A stretch of 64,000 nucleotides of DNA from Geofilum rubicundum JCM 15548 (GCF_000974365.1 NZ_BAZW01000002.1:149529-213528), one strand, 5' to 3'; counted from the first letter of the stretch, positions 48,659-57,153 are shown. Numbers and translations: made by a program. The notes: generated by a model from the sequence alone, not told the origin.

Positions 48659-49822
48659 ATGAGATTTTTATGGATATGTCTAGTGAGTTTGCTGGTGGCC
48701 GGAAGCATCGGCGCCCAGTCGGTTGCCGTGCGATTTGCCGATTCCGAAATGGTGCGGGCCCCGGAGGCCTGGCAGCTGGATCACGGGAAACGTTTGTATT
48801 TTGGCTATGGTCAGGGTTTGGGAACCCTGGCCATGTTGAAGGTATGGAAAGAGACCGGAGACCGGAAGTACCTCGATTATGTTATTCAATGGGCAGACAC
48901 CTTAATTAATGAGGCGGGAGAAATCCATGCCTATAGGGTGGAAACCTACAACATCGATTACATCAATTCGGGTAAAGTGTTGTTTGAGGTATACCGGCAA
49001 ACCGGTGATGAGAAATACAAGCTGGCGATGGACCGGCTGGTGAATCAAATGAAGTACCATCCCAAAACCCATGAGGGCGCCTTTTGGCACAAACTGATTT
49101 ACCCACACCAGGTGTGGCTGGATGGTTTGTACATGGGGTCGCCTTTTTTGGCGGAGTATGCCGTGACTTTTGACCAGCCTGAATGGCTGGACGTGGTGGT
49201 GACGCAGTTTTTGGTGGCTGGGAAACATACGTACGATGAGGCGACCGGGCTTTACTACCACGCCTGGGACGAGAGCCGCAACCAGCGTTGGGCCCATCCG
49301 GAAACGGGCCAGTCGCCCAACTTTTGGGGACGTAGCATGGGCTGGTGGTTCATGGCCCTGGTGGATGTATTGGATTATTTGCCGGAAGACCAGGAGCACC
49401 TGGAACACCGGGGTGAAATAGTAGAAATGATACAAGGTTTGGCCGCTGCTGTCAGCAACTATCAGCATGAAACAGGCTTGTGGTACCAGGTAGTGGATCA
49501 GGGCAACCGGGAGGGAAATTACCTCGAGGCTTCGGTGTCCGCCATGTTTATGTATGCCATTGCCAAGGCGGTTAACAAGGGTTATTTGAACCCCTCTTTT
49601 CGGATGGTGGCCGAGCGGGCCTATGAGGGCCTGATGCAGGAATTGATTGTAGAAGATGCCCGTGGCGTTCTGTCACTGACCCGTTGCTGTGCCGTAGCAG
49701 GTTTGGGGGGTAATCCCTACCGCGATGGCAGTTTTGACTATTATGTGAATGAGCGCAGGAGAGATAATGATGCCAAAGCCAACGGACCATTTATTATGGG
49801 CTGTTTGGAATTGGGAAAATGA
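48659..49822 (+). CDS. GH105 unsaturated rhamnogalacturonyl/galacturonyl hydrolase
   Basis: GH105 enzymes remove the 4,5-unsaturated uronic acid left at the non-reducing end by pectate or rhamnogalacturonan lyases. The 387-residue protein has a signal peptide (VAGSIGAQ) and an (alpha/alpha)6 barrel. Family segments are HGKRLYFGYGQGLGTLAML, VWLDGLYMGSPFLAEYA (catalytic aspartate near residue 155), HAWDESRNQRWAHPETGQSP, FWGRSMGWWFMALVDVLD and the C-terminal GVLSLTRCCAVAGLGG. The export signal suggests a periplasmic site. It fits directly with the PL1 product and lies between the DUF4450-type gene and the GH28 gene. Confidence 0.92.
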   Translation: MRFLWICLVSLLVAGSIGAQSVAVRFADSEMVRAPEAWQLDHGKRLYFGYGQGLGTLAMLKVWKETGDRKYLDYVIQWADTLINEAGEIHAYRVETYNIDYINSGKVLFEVYRQTGDEKYKLAMDRLVNQMKYHPKTHEGAFWHKLIYPHQVWLDGLYMGSPFLAEYAVTFDQPEWLDVVVTQFLVAGKHTYDEATGLYYHAWDESRNQRWAHPETGQSPNFWGRSMGWWFMALVDVLDYLPEDQEHLEHRGEIVEMIQGLAAAVSNYQHETGLWYQVVDQGNREGNYLEASVSAMFMYAIAKAVNKGYLNPSFRMVAERAYEGLMQELIVEDARGVLSLTRCCAVAGLGGNPYRDGSFDYYVNERRRDNDAKANGPFIMGCLELGK

Positions 49823-49884
49823 TTTTTTGGCCGGAAATGATAAAAGAATAAGTATATTGAACTTTAAATAAAAAAACAGAGCGT

Positions 49885-51435
49885 ATGAGTCGTTTATGGG
49901 GATCGTTGTTGTTGTCGTTGGGATGGATGATGCTGATGTCGTGTCAGCCCCAGGAGGAAAAGGAATCACCCTATGCTTATTTATACAATGACCTGCCTTT
50001 TGAGATGCCGGTATTGTCGCCCCCCGTTTTTGCCGATAACCGGGTTTCTTTGTCGGAAGTCGGTGGTGTAGGTGACGGACAGGTTTTAAATACGGCCGCT
50101 TTTGAGGCCGCCATGCAAAAGTTGACGGATCAGGGTGGAGGTACCCTCTATGTGCCAGCAGGTGTCTGGCACACCGGCCCCATCGTTTTTAGAAGTAACA
50201 TCAATATGTACCTTGAAAAAGGGGCCGTGATTTTGTTTAGTCGCGACAAAGACCTTTATCCCCTGGTGGAGACCATCTTTGAGGGCCTGGACACCCGTCG
50301 CTGTCAGTCGCCCATTTCAGGCAGAAACCTGGAAAATATTGCCATTACCGGACACGGAGCCATTGATGGTGCCGGTGATGAGTGGCGACCGGTGAAGCGC
50401 CAAAAGGTGACTGAAAGTCAGTGGCAAAAATTCATCGCCAGAGGAGGCGTGTTCAAGCGCAGCGATTATTGGTTTCCTTCTGCCGGTGTGCTGCATGGAG
50501 ATACCATCAGTAATATGAATGTCCCTCAAAATCTGACAACTGAGGCCGAGTGGCAAAAAGTAAAGGACTTTTTGAGACCGGTGATGGTGAGTTTTATTGA
50601 GTGTAAGAATGTTTTTTTACAGGGCGTCATTTTCAGCAATTCACCGAGCTGGAATTTGCATCCCCTGATGTGTGAAAATATCATCATCGATAATGTTCAG
50701 GTGCGCAACCCTTCTTATGCGCAGAATGGGGACGGCCTGGATTTGGAGTCCTGTAAAAATGCCCTTGTGGTGAACAGTTCCTTTGATGTGGGGGATGACG
50801 GCATTTGTATCAAGTCGGGCAAAGACGAGGACGGCCGCCGACGTGCACGTCCCACCGAGAACGTACTGGTGGATAACTGTGTGGTGTATCGGGGCCACGG
50901 TGGTTTTGTGGTAGGCAGTGAAATGTCCGGCGGTGTTCGGAATGTATTGGTCCGCAATTGTTCGTTTCTGGGAACCGATGTGGGCCTCCGGTTCAAGAGT
51001 CGCCGGGGCCGTGGTGGCGTGGTAGAAAATATTTTTGTTGAAAATGTGAGCATGCACGACATCTCCACCGACTCCTTCCGTTTCAACCTTTATTATGGGG
51101 GCAAGTCGGCCACCGAAGCCTTGGCCGCCGGTGAAGACGGTGCTGTTCAGGAGCGGGATTTACCGCCGGTCACAGAAGAAACGCCCGTGTTCCGGAACTT
51201 ACGCTTCAAGAATGTTACTTCGGTGAACGCCCGACGCGCCATGTATTTTCATGGTTTGCCCGAAATGCCCATTGAAGGTATACATCTGGAGGATGTCACC
51301 ATTTCTTCCCGCTTCGGTGCTGAATTCATCGAGGTAGATGGCCTGGTCATGAAGAATGTTCAGATCAGTCCGGAAGAAGGAGAAGCCTTTTCCTATATCC
51401 ACGTTCAAAACCAAATGGTACTTGTTCCTGAATAA
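49885..51435 (+). CDS. GH28 polygalacturonase-family lipoprotein
   Basis: The 516-residue protein hydrolyses alpha-1,4-galacturonosyl links, in homogalacturonan or rhamnogalacturonan. A lipoprotein signal (MLMSC) is followed by a pectate-lyase-3-like opening (GVGDGQVLNTAAFEAAMQKL) and the right-handed beta-helix. All four GH28 motifs are visible: NGDGLD (about 281-286), GDDGICIKSG (about 303), GHGGFVVGSE (about 340) and RFKSRRGRGG (about 369). Compared with plant enzymes, NTD is NGD. It is the last gene of the locus, and the next gene converges from the other strand 34 bases away. Confidence 0.92.
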   Translation: MSRLWGSLLLSLGWMMLMSCQPQEEKESPYAYLYNDLPFEMPVLSPPVFADNRVSLSEVGGVGDGQVLNTAAFEAAMQKLTDQGGGTLYVPAGVWHTGPIVFRSNINMYLEKGAVILFSRDKDLYPLVETIFEGLDTRRCQSPISGRNLENIAITGHGAIDGAGDEWRPVKRQKVTESQWQKFIARGGVFKRSDYWFPSAGVLHGDTISNMNVPQNLTTEAEWQKVKDFLRPVMVSFIECKNVFLQGVIFSNSPSWNLHPLMCENIIIDNVQVRNPSYAQNGDGLDLESCKNALVVNSSFDVGDDGICIKSGKDEDGRRRARPTENVLVDNCVVYRGHGGFVVGSEMSGGVRNVLVRNCSFLGTDVGLRFKSRRGRGGVVENIFVENVSMHDISTDSFRFNLYYGGKSATEALAAGEDGAVQERDLPPVTEETPVFRNLRFKNVTSVNARRAMYFHGLPEMPIEGIHLEDVTISSRFGAEFIEVDGLVMKNVQISPEEGEAFSYIHVQNQMVLVPE

Positions 51436-51469
51436 GCACTGGAAATCGAACTTTTGAAAGGGTAAATAT

Positions 51470-52296
51470 TTATGGGGCCTGAGGCTCGGGAGCCGGCTGG
51501 TTTTGGTTTTCATGTTGATACCTGCTGAGGAGGGCTTCTATTTTCCTGGTGGCAGAAACGCCATTGTCGGAAGCGCTTATTTTTAAATGAAGGTTGCAAT
51601 AAATAACAAAACGATCCAATGCCTCGCCCTCGTAGCCTGAAATAAGGGCGATGACTTCCCTGCCGGCTACTGCTTCCTTATGGTTCCATACACGGGCTGC
51701 CTCCCGGGCTTCCGGAAGTCTGAGTTTGGCCTTTTCGGCTCGACTGAATTTGGACTGGATAAAGGAGGCGGGACTAAGCAAGGCGCCCAGGATCCCCATG
51801 CTGCCGGCATCGGCCTTTCGTGGGGAGGAATATCCGAAACCTGACTGCCAATGTGGGCTGGCAGGTGCAATTCTATCCGTTTGGATTCATCGATGTGCTT
51901 TGGAAATATCAGGGGATCAAAAATCCCCTGATAGCCTTTCACGGTGACCTCCTGAATATCAAAACTCTGTTGCCTCAACTCTATTTGCATCCTGTTGGTG
52001 CTGTCGCGCGGCTGTTGGTTCAATACAATGGTACGTGCTTCAAAGCCCAGGGCGGCGATGCGTATGGAGTCGCTAAAGGGGAGCCTCAGAACAAAACAAC
52101 CCTTTTCATCGCTGATGTAGCGGGCTACCTGCTGGTAACTGGCGATGGTGGCATGCGGAATCTCCCCATGGTTGCCGGGGCCTGAGATGCAGCCCTTCCA
52201 AATCACCAGAGAGTCGGATTGTGACGAGACTTTGAATGGAAGTAACAAGATGATGCCTGTGATTAGAAGCAACAATTTGGGATCCTGTGTGCGCAT
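51470..52296 (-). CDS. Exported protein with carboxypeptidase-regulatory-like domain, frameshifted near 51817 as read
   Basis: A signal peptide (LLLLITGIILLLPFKVSSQ) precedes a CarboxypepD_reg-like beta sandwich (ISDEKGCFVLRLPFSDSIRIAALGFEART), about residues 30-120. In the original frame the last part becomes nonsense-like. Adding one base to the AAA run (coding strand GAAAGG) gives SDIPPHEKADAGSMGILGALLSPASFIQSKFS and continues to the stop at 51470, ending in a Pro/Gln-rich tail. The restored protein is about 275 residues. Its function is unknown; similar domains precede membrane or adhesin proteins in Bacteroidetes. It converges on the GH28 gene and is not obviously part of the locus. Confidence 0.7.
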
Positions 52297-52498
52297 TGTT
52301 TATTGGAATTGGGTCAATAATGGATGAGCTATACAGGATTAGAAAGCGTAACAGGATGGCCGTTTAACAAACAATAATTGTGCCGGAAGAGGTGTTTTTA
52401 GACCCTCATTTTCACCTGTAAGCGTACGTCGTATTTCGGTTTTTAAAATTCAGCTCGATTATCGATTTAAAAAACATTAACATACTAAATGATAATTG
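52297..52498. other. Intergenic stretch between an exported protein gene and dapD
   Basis: The 5' flanks of two divergent genes are here. I see no gene and no RNA of a known class in these 200 bases. The dapD promoter candidate and leader hairpin follow at 52499-52624. Confidence 0.5.
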
Positions 52499-52532
52499 TT
52501 TGTGACTATGTGCCCATTAAGCCTTATTTTTA
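52499..52532 (+). promoter_or_regulatory. Promoter candidate for dapD
   Basis: TTTG (52499-52502) and TATTTTTA (52525-52532), one mismatch from TAnnTTTG, are separated by 22 bases. Transcription from here would include the long hairpin at 52560-52624 in the leader. Confidence 0.35.
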
Positions 52533-52559
52533 CGAGACTAAACCATTTATTAATCGAAA

Positions 52560-52624
52560 AAATGATTTTGGCTGTTGGATGCCAAAAAAACAGTCGCCTA
52601 AACTGTAAACAGCGAAAATCATTT
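52560..52624 (+). promoter_or_regulatory. Long imperfect hairpin in the dapD leader
   Basis: AAATGATTTTGGCTGTT (52560-52576) pairs with AACAGCGAAAATCATTT (52608-52624) with a single mismatch. The loop contains a smaller ACAGT/ACTGT hairpin. The 3' arm ends 17 bases before the dapD ATG, so the structure could control ribosome access. It does not resemble the lysine riboswitch, which is much larger. Confidence 0.5.
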
Positions 52625-52640
52625 ACCTAACAAAAAGAAG

Positions 52641-53447
52641 ATGAAAGAAATTATTGAAAAGGCTTGGGACGACCGGAGTTTGTTATCCGGTACTGAAACG
52701 CAGGAGGCCATCCGGCAGGTCATTGAACAACTCGATAAGGGAATCATTCGGGTTGCAGAACCCGACGGGGACGAATGGAAAGTCAATGAGTGGATCAAAA
52801 AGGCGGTCATCCTTTACTTTCCCATGCAGAACATGGAAACCATTAAGCTGGGACCTTTTGAGTTTCACGATAAAATGGCGCTCAAAAGCAATTATAAAGA
52901 ATTGGGCGTGCGGGTGGTGCCTCATGCCGTGGCCCGTTATGGTGCCTATATTGCCCGTGGGGTGGTTATGATGCCCTCCTATCTGAACATTGGTGCTTAT
53001 GTGGATGAAGGCACCATGGTAGACACCTGGGCGACAGTAGGTAGTTGTGCCCAGGTAGGCAAGCATGTGCACCTGAGTGGTGGCGTAGGACTGGGGGGCG
53101 TTTTGGAGCCCATACAAGCCTCTCCCGTTATTATCGAGGATGGCGCCTTCATTGGCTCCCGTTGCATTGTGGTAGAAGGTTGCCGCGTAGGAAAGGAAGC
53201 GGTACTGGGCGCCAATGTCGTCCTGACCGGATCTACCAGAATTATTGATGTGACGGGTTCAGAGCCGGTGATTCACAAAGGTTATGTGCCTCCACGTTCG
53301 GTGGTGATTCCTGGCAGTTATACCAAGGAGTTTGCTGCCGGTTCTTACCAGGTGCCAGCCGCCCTGATCATCGGTCAGCGGAAGGCCTCAACCGACTTGA
53401 AAACTTCACTCAACAATGCGCTGCGTGATTTTGGGGTGGCTGTATAG
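52641..53447 (+). CDS. dapD: 2,3,4,5-tetrahydropyridine-2,6-dicarboxylate N-succinyltransferase
   Basis: DapD succinylates tetrahydrodipicolinate in the succinylase branch of lysine and diaminopimelate synthesis. The 268-residue length is typical. The N-terminal helical domain is followed by a left-handed beta-helix with hexapeptide repeats (GAYIARGVVMMPSYLNIGAYV, AQVGKHVHLSGGVGLGGVL, IGSRCIVVEGCRVGKEAVLGANVVL). DEGTMVDTWATVGSCAQVG is the family signature. A separate leader with a 17-bp hairpin lies upstream, and a terminator follows at 53484-53514. It stands alone as a transcription unit. Confidence 0.95.
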   Translation: MKEIIEKAWDDRSLLSGTETQEAIRQVIEQLDKGIIRVAEPDGDEWKVNEWIKKAVILYFPMQNMETIKLGPFEFHDKMALKSNYKELGVRVVPHAVARYGAYIARGVVMMPSYLNIGAYVDEGTMVDTWATVGSCAQVGKHVHLSGGVGLGGVLEPIQASPVIIEDGAFIGSRCIVVEGCRVGKEAVLGANVVLTGSTRIIDVTGSEPVIHKGYVPPRSVVIPGSYTKEFAAGSYQVPAALIIGQRKASTDLKTSLNNALRDFGVAV

Positions 53448-53483
53448 TCGCTGTCTGGATATTTTTTGAAAAGAGGAGTGGAT

Positions 53484-53514
53484 GGAGCCGGTGCTTTGTC
53501 GGCTCCTTTTTTTT
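53484..53514 (+). terminator. Terminator after dapD
   Basis: GGAGCCG (53484-53490) pairs with CGGCTCC (53500-53506), followed by eight T residues. This is a textbook intrinsic terminator. Confidence 0.85.
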
Positions 53515-53596
53515 GTGGCTCAATTTTGTGACTCAATTTATTTGTGTGCTAATGGGATTGGGCTTATTTTTGAAGGAACAAAAATAAAAGCTGAAA

Positions 53597-54175
53597 ATGG
53601 CTGAGCGCTATGATAGAGAAGATTTCCAGAGTGCTCTGGAGGTGCTGAATGAAGGCGGATTGATTCTGTATCCGACCGATACGGTATGGGGAATAGGCTG
53701 TGATGCCAGCAACGCAGAAGCCGTATCAAAATTGCTCCATCTAAAGGGAAGAGCCGTGGGAAAGCCGCTAATTGTTCTGGTCGATCAGGTGGGTAAAATC
53801 CCTCAGTATGTCGGTGATATGCCGGCGTTGGCTTGGGATCTCACAGAACTTTCTGAAAAGCCGCTGACCATCGTTTACGATGGCGCTAAAAATGTGGCCC
53901 CCGGTGTGGCCGGCCCGGATGGAAGTGTGGGGATCAGGGTGACGCGTGAATTGTTTTCGCAGACTTTGTGCCAGCGCTTTCGCAAACCCATTGTCTCCAG
54001 CTCTGCCAATATCAGCGGGAAGCCGACACCCAGGAGTTTTTATGAAATTGATGCGGCCATTGTAAATGGGGTGGACTATGTGGTAAAGTACCGACAGGAA
54101 GAAACAAGCTTCTATACGGCCTCTGGTGTTATGCGCTTGGGTCAGCATGGAGAAATTCAGATAATACGGGAATAG
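53597..54175 (+). CDS. L-threonylcarbamoyladenylate synthase (TsaC/YrdC family)
   Basis: The 192-residue protein belongs to the YrdC/Sua5 family, which makes threonylcarbamoyl-AMP from Thr, bicarbonate and ATP for the t6A37 modification of tRNA. Family segments are GGLILYPTDTVWGIGCDASN near the N-terminus, KGRAVGKPLIVLV (KxR region), and PIVSSSANISGKPTP. The length fits the short TsaC form without the Sua5 C-terminal domain. It is followed after five bases by a thioesterase gene, suggesting one transcript. Confidence 0.88.
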   Translation: MAERYDREDFQSALEVLNEGGLILYPTDTVWGIGCDASNAEAVSKLLHLKGRAVGKPLIVLVDQVGKIPQYVGDMPALAWDLTELSEKPLTIVYDGAKNVAPGVAGPDGSVGIRVTRELFSQTLCQRFRKPIVSSSANISGKPTPRSFYEIDAAIVNGVDYVVKYRQEETSFYTASGVMRLGQHGEIQIIRE

Positions 54176-54180
54176 GTGAT

Positions 54181-54621
54181 ATGGAATGGAAGGATTTTTT
54201 TCACGAGACACCCATACAAATCCGCTTCAACGATGTGGATGGTTTTGGACATGTTAACAATACCGTGATTCAGGAATATTTTGATATTGGTCGCCTGCAT
54301 TATTTGAAGGAGGCCTTGGGGGCGGATAAACTCTGGAAGGACGGAAGGCATCTGGTGATTGTTTCCAATAAGACCGATTTTTTTCAACAAACCTTGCCGG
54401 ATGATCAAATACGGGTGTTAACCCGTATTTATCAATTGGGTGGCAAGAGTCTGCGCATGATGCAGTGGATTTTAAAGTCGGGCGAAACAGCGCCGACAGC
54501 CACTTGTGATTCGGTGATGGTGGGCGTTAACAGCGGTGAAGGGATGATTATTCCGGATGATTGGCGCTCTGATTTTAATCAATTGGAAAAAGGAAGACTT
54601 ATTCCAGATACAGCTCAATAA
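54181..54621 (+). CDS. Acyl-CoA thioesterase, hot-dog fold (4HBT family)
   Basis: The 146-residue protein has the 4-hydroxybenzoyl-CoA thioesterase-type signature QIRFNDVDGFGHVNNTVIQEYFDIGRL, with the catalytic Asp in DVDGFGHVNN. It hydrolyses an acyl-CoA thioester; which one is unknown. It starts five bases after the TsaC-like gene. Its last 23 bases overlap the 3' end of rimM on the opposite strand, so the two genes converge and overlap. Confidence 0.85.
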   Translation: MEWKDFFHETPIQIRFNDVDGFGHVNNTVIQEYFDIGRLHYLKEALGADKLWKDGRHLVIVSNKTDFFQQTLPDDQIRVLTRIYQLGGKSLRMMQWILKSGETAPTATCDSVMVGVNSGEGMIIPDDWRSDFNQLEKGRLIPDTAQ

Positions 54622-55132
54622 GTCCCGCCGGTGCATCTATGTCCATTTGCCGCTTTTCCATATCAATCCGGACGATGAATTCGCTGTGAATGGGGACCAG
54701 TATTTCTCTTTCTTTGTAAAAGAGTTCGATGAGCGGATTGTTCTGGATATCGGCCACGGACCTTATCGGTCCCAAAGCACCCATGTTTTTGTCCGTTACC
54801 TCAAAGCCAACCAACTGGTGAATGGAAAATTCCGTGTGCGCCGGTTCCTGTCCCAGCTCTTCCGGGTCAATGTAGACATCGGCACTTTGAACGCGACGGG
54901 CTTTTTCCTCGGTTGAAATGGTGTCAAGAATCACCAGTAAGTCCTGATCATTCCGGTATCGGATGGCATGCACTTCAAAGGGTACCAAACCGCCCTGGAG
55001 ATCAATAAACAGGAAATCCGGATCCGGCTCATAACCATGCCATTCCGGCAATAATCGTATAAGCATCTCTCCGGTTACACCGTGAGGCTTGGCCAGTGAG
55101 CCAATTTTCAGTAGTTTGGATTTCTCAATCAT
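54599..55132 (-). CDS. rimM: Ribosome maturation factor RimM
   Basis: RimM binds ribosomal protein uS19 and helps mature the 30S subunit head. The 177-residue protein starts at ATG 55130-55132 (MIEKSKLLKIGSLAKPHGVTGEM), the usual RimM opening. The N-domain has the LAKPHGVTGE motif, and the C-terminal PRC-barrel contains GALGPIRSVADIQNNPLIELF. The frame is open upstream to 55432, but that Lys/Leu-rich extension is the shadow of the rpsP tail. It lies directly downstream of rpsP, the standard order, with a hairpin between. Confidence 0.93.
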   Translation of the reverse strand: MIEKSKLLKIGSLAKPHGVTGEMLIRLLPEWHGYEPDPDFLFIDLQGGLVPFEVHAIRYRNDQDLLVILDTISTEEKARRVQSADVYIDPEELGQEPAHTEFSIHQLVGFEVTDKNMGALGPIRSVADIQNNPLIELFYKEREILVPIHSEFIVRIDMEKRQMDIDAPAGLIELYLE

Positions 55133-55156
55133 GTTAAAAGTAAAAGTACAAAAAAA

Positions 55157-55179
55157 ACCCATCTGATTGTCAGATGGGT
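55157..55179. terminator. Hairpin between rpsP and rimM
   Basis: ACCCATCTGA (55157-55166) and TCAGATGGGT (55170-55179) form a perfect 10-bp stem with a three-base loop, flanked by A-run and T-run, so it can act from either strand. It would adjust rimM expression relative to rpsP. Confidence 0.8.
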
Positions 55180-55208
55180 CTTTTTTATAAAGAATTTTTT
55201 GGCTTCGT

Positions 55209-55813
55209 TTATTCAGCCTTTGGTTCCTCCGGAGCTTGGTCCTCAGTTGAAGGCGCCTCTTCTGAAACTTCTTCAGAAGCAGTTGCTTCCTCTGCAGCCT
55301 CTTCAGCAGGAGCTTCTTCGGCAGGAGCGGCAGCAGCTTTGGCTTCAGCAGCCAGAGCAGCATCTCTCTTAGCGATTTTCTCAGCTCTTTCGGCGTTGAC
55401 TTTGGCTTCCTGTTCAAGACGTTCTTTAGCACTCATGCTTTAATTCCAGCCAATTCGTCTTTTTTCGCCTGAATTTTTGCTTCTTTCTCTTCCAACCATT
55501 TCTGGAAGCGAACTTCAGCTTCAGCTTCGTCAAAAGCACCTTTTTTAACTCCTTCGAGCAAGTGTTTTTTCATCATAACACCTTTGTAGCTCAGGATTGC
55601 ACGGGCAGTATCAGTAGGTTGGGCACCATTGGCAAGCCATTGTAAGGCTTTGTCATTGTTGAGATCAATTGTAGCAGGATTCGTGTTGGGATTGTAAGAA
55701 CCAATCCTTTCAATGTACCTGCCATCTCGTGGCGCCCTGCTGTCAGCTACCACTATGTGGTAGTAAGCATACCTTTTGCGTCCGTGTCTTGCTAATCTAA
55801 TTTTTACGGGCAT
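55209..55813 (-). CDS. rpsP: 30S ribosomal protein bS16 with acidic Ala-rich tail, frameshifted near 55437 as read
   Basis: The core ([31 protein letters not shown], then [14 protein letters not shown]) is bS16, a small-subunit assembly protein. Bacteroidetes bS16 normally carries a long charged C-terminal extension. Here the first frame stops after [10 protein letters not shown] (55433), and a second frame continues from ATG 55436 with [18 protein letters not shown] and an [13 protein letters not shown] tail. Joining them by one extra base gives a continuous bS16 of about 200 residues, as seen in relatives. The frameshift is likely a sequence error. The alternative, a separate coupled small protein (ATGA overlap), is less likely. 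rimM follows. Confidence 0.85.
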
Positions 55814-55859
55814 GTTTCAAATAATTTCAATTAATACAACCTACTTTTTTAAGCGACCG

Positions 55860-55867
55860 CAAATATA
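55860..55867 (-). promoter_or_regulatory. -7 element of the rpsP promoter
   Basis: TATATTTG on the minus strand matches TAnnTTTG, 47 bases before the rpsP start. TTTC lies 20 bases further upstream as a weak -33 element. Confidence 0.45.
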
Positions 55868-56180
55868 CGGGCTTTTTGTTTGAATATGAAATGTTTTGAA
55901 AAAAAACATCTTTTCCATCTCATTTCTTCGGGCTTTCGATGGCCTGAATCACAGCGATGATGTTTTTGATACTATATGGTCTAAACGGACAGGTATTAAC
56001 AATGGTTGATGTTTTTTAATGCTGTTTTACCTTGTTTAAATGCCTGTTTGTCAGTATTTAAACCATTTAAAGTTGTTTTTGGAGGGCTCTGAATGTATAA
56101 GGGCTCTCGATCAGCGTGTAATATAAATGACTTAAAACAAGTGCTTTAAGAAACAATTGGGCCTATTTTGATACCTGTGT
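55868..56180. other. Divergent intergenic region between rpsP and the AraC gene
   Basis: This AT-rich stretch holds no recognisable gene or RNA. It is followed by the perfect palindrome at 56181-56224. Confidence 0.5.
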
Positions 56181-56224
56181 TGTATTATTTTATCAAAAAT
56201 GTTTATTTTTGATAAAATAATACA
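56181..56224. repeat. Perfect 20-bp inverted repeat upstream of an AraC-family gene
   Basis: The arms 56181-56200 (TGTATTATTTTATCAAAAAT) and 56205-56224 are perfect reverse complements with a 4-base loop. It ends 26 bases before the AraC start codon. It could be an operator, a leader hairpin or a mobile-element remnant. The AT-rich arms are longer than needed for a normal terminator and have no flanking GC stem. Confidence 0.7.
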
Positions 56225-56250
56225 TTGTTCATCTACCCCCATTTTGAGAC

Positions 56251-57153
56251 ATGGAAACAAGCACCATTACGTCCATCAAGGAATCTATTCATCGGGAAAT
56301 AACCCCATTAAATGAGGATGATTGTTTTTTGATTTTTGACCGGGAACGCTCCCTGTTCACCTTTCCCATTCATTTTCATCCTGAGTATGAAATCAATTTC
56401 ATTGTCCATGCAAGGGGGGCCCGACGGGTGGTGGGTGATCACATTGAAGAAATTGATGACCACGAATTGGTCATGGTCGGTCCCAACCTTTATCATGGTT
56501 GGGAAAACTACCGCAATACCGGAACGCAGATCCTGCACGAAATCACCATCCAATTTCCACGCGATATCTTTGAGGGGGCGCTGATCGCCAAAAATCTTCT
56601 GAAGCCCATTCGAGACTTGCTGAACAATGCCAACAGGGGCATTCTCTTTTCGAAAGAAACGGCCCAACTGGCCGAAAAACGCCTGGTTTCATTGACGCAG
56701 AAACGCGGATTTGATTCCTTTTTGGAATTCCAATCCTTGCTGTATGACCTGTCCATCTCCCGCGACCAAAAGCTGCTGACCAACATTTCCTTTCAGCATA
56801 ACAATGATTTTCATAACAGTGAGCGCATTGAAAAAATTTATAATTTTGTCCGCGCCAACTTCAACAAGCGCATCATGCTGGAAGAGGCTGCCGGCATGCT
56901 GAACATGTCAGTCGTCTCCTTTAGCCGCCTGATTAAGCAGCGAACCGGTAAATCTTTTGTCGAATTTGTGAATGAAATACGCCTGGGCTACGCCACCCGC
57001 CTGCTCATTGAGACACGAAAAAGCGTGTCAGAAATCTGTTACGAATGTGGTTTCAATAACATCTCTAACTTTAACCGCATATTTAAGAAGAAGCAACATT
57101 CTACCCCCAGTGAGTTTCGTATGAATTTCAATGGGGTCAAAAATGTGTTTTAA
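56251..57153 (+). CDS. AraC-family transcriptional regulator with cupin sensor domain
   Basis: The 300-residue protein has an N-terminal cupin-like effector domain (FPIHFHPEYEINFIVHARGARR, then HELVMVGPNLYHGW) and a C-terminal double helix-turn-helix (EEAAGMLNMSVVSFSRLIKQRTGKSF, VSEICYECGFNNISNFNRIFKK). The arrangement is that of sugar-responsive AraC activators. Its target cannot be read. A perfect AT-rich palindrome sits just before the start and may be an autoregulatory site. Its stop codon overlaps the end of the convergent SHOCT gene by four bases. Confidence 0.9.
   Translation: METSTITSIKESIHREITPLNEDDCFLIFDRERSLFTFPIHFHPEYEINFIVHARGARRVVGDHIEEIDDHELVMVGPNLYHGWENYRNTGTQILHEITIQFPRDIFEGALIAKNLLKPIRDLLNNANRGILFSKETAQLAEKRLVSLTQKRGFDSFLEFQSLLYDLSISRDQKLLTNISFQHNNDFHNSERIEKIYNFVRANFNKRIMLEEAAGMLNMSVVSFSRLIKQRTGKSFVEFVNEIRLGYATRLLIETRKSVSEICYECGFNNISNFNRIFKKKQHSTPSEFRMNFNGVKNVF

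Noticed and set aside
55133..55432. N-terminal extension of RimM, rich in Lys and Leu
   Set aside because: It is the out-of-frame reading of the bS16 tail; RimM begins at the conserved MIEKSKLLKIGSLAKPHG.
55209..55436. Independent small acidic protein translated by ATGA coupling after rpsP
   Set aside because: The sequence is the typical C-terminal extension of Bacteroidetes bS16, so a frameshift in rpsP explains it better, though coupling cannot be fully excluded.
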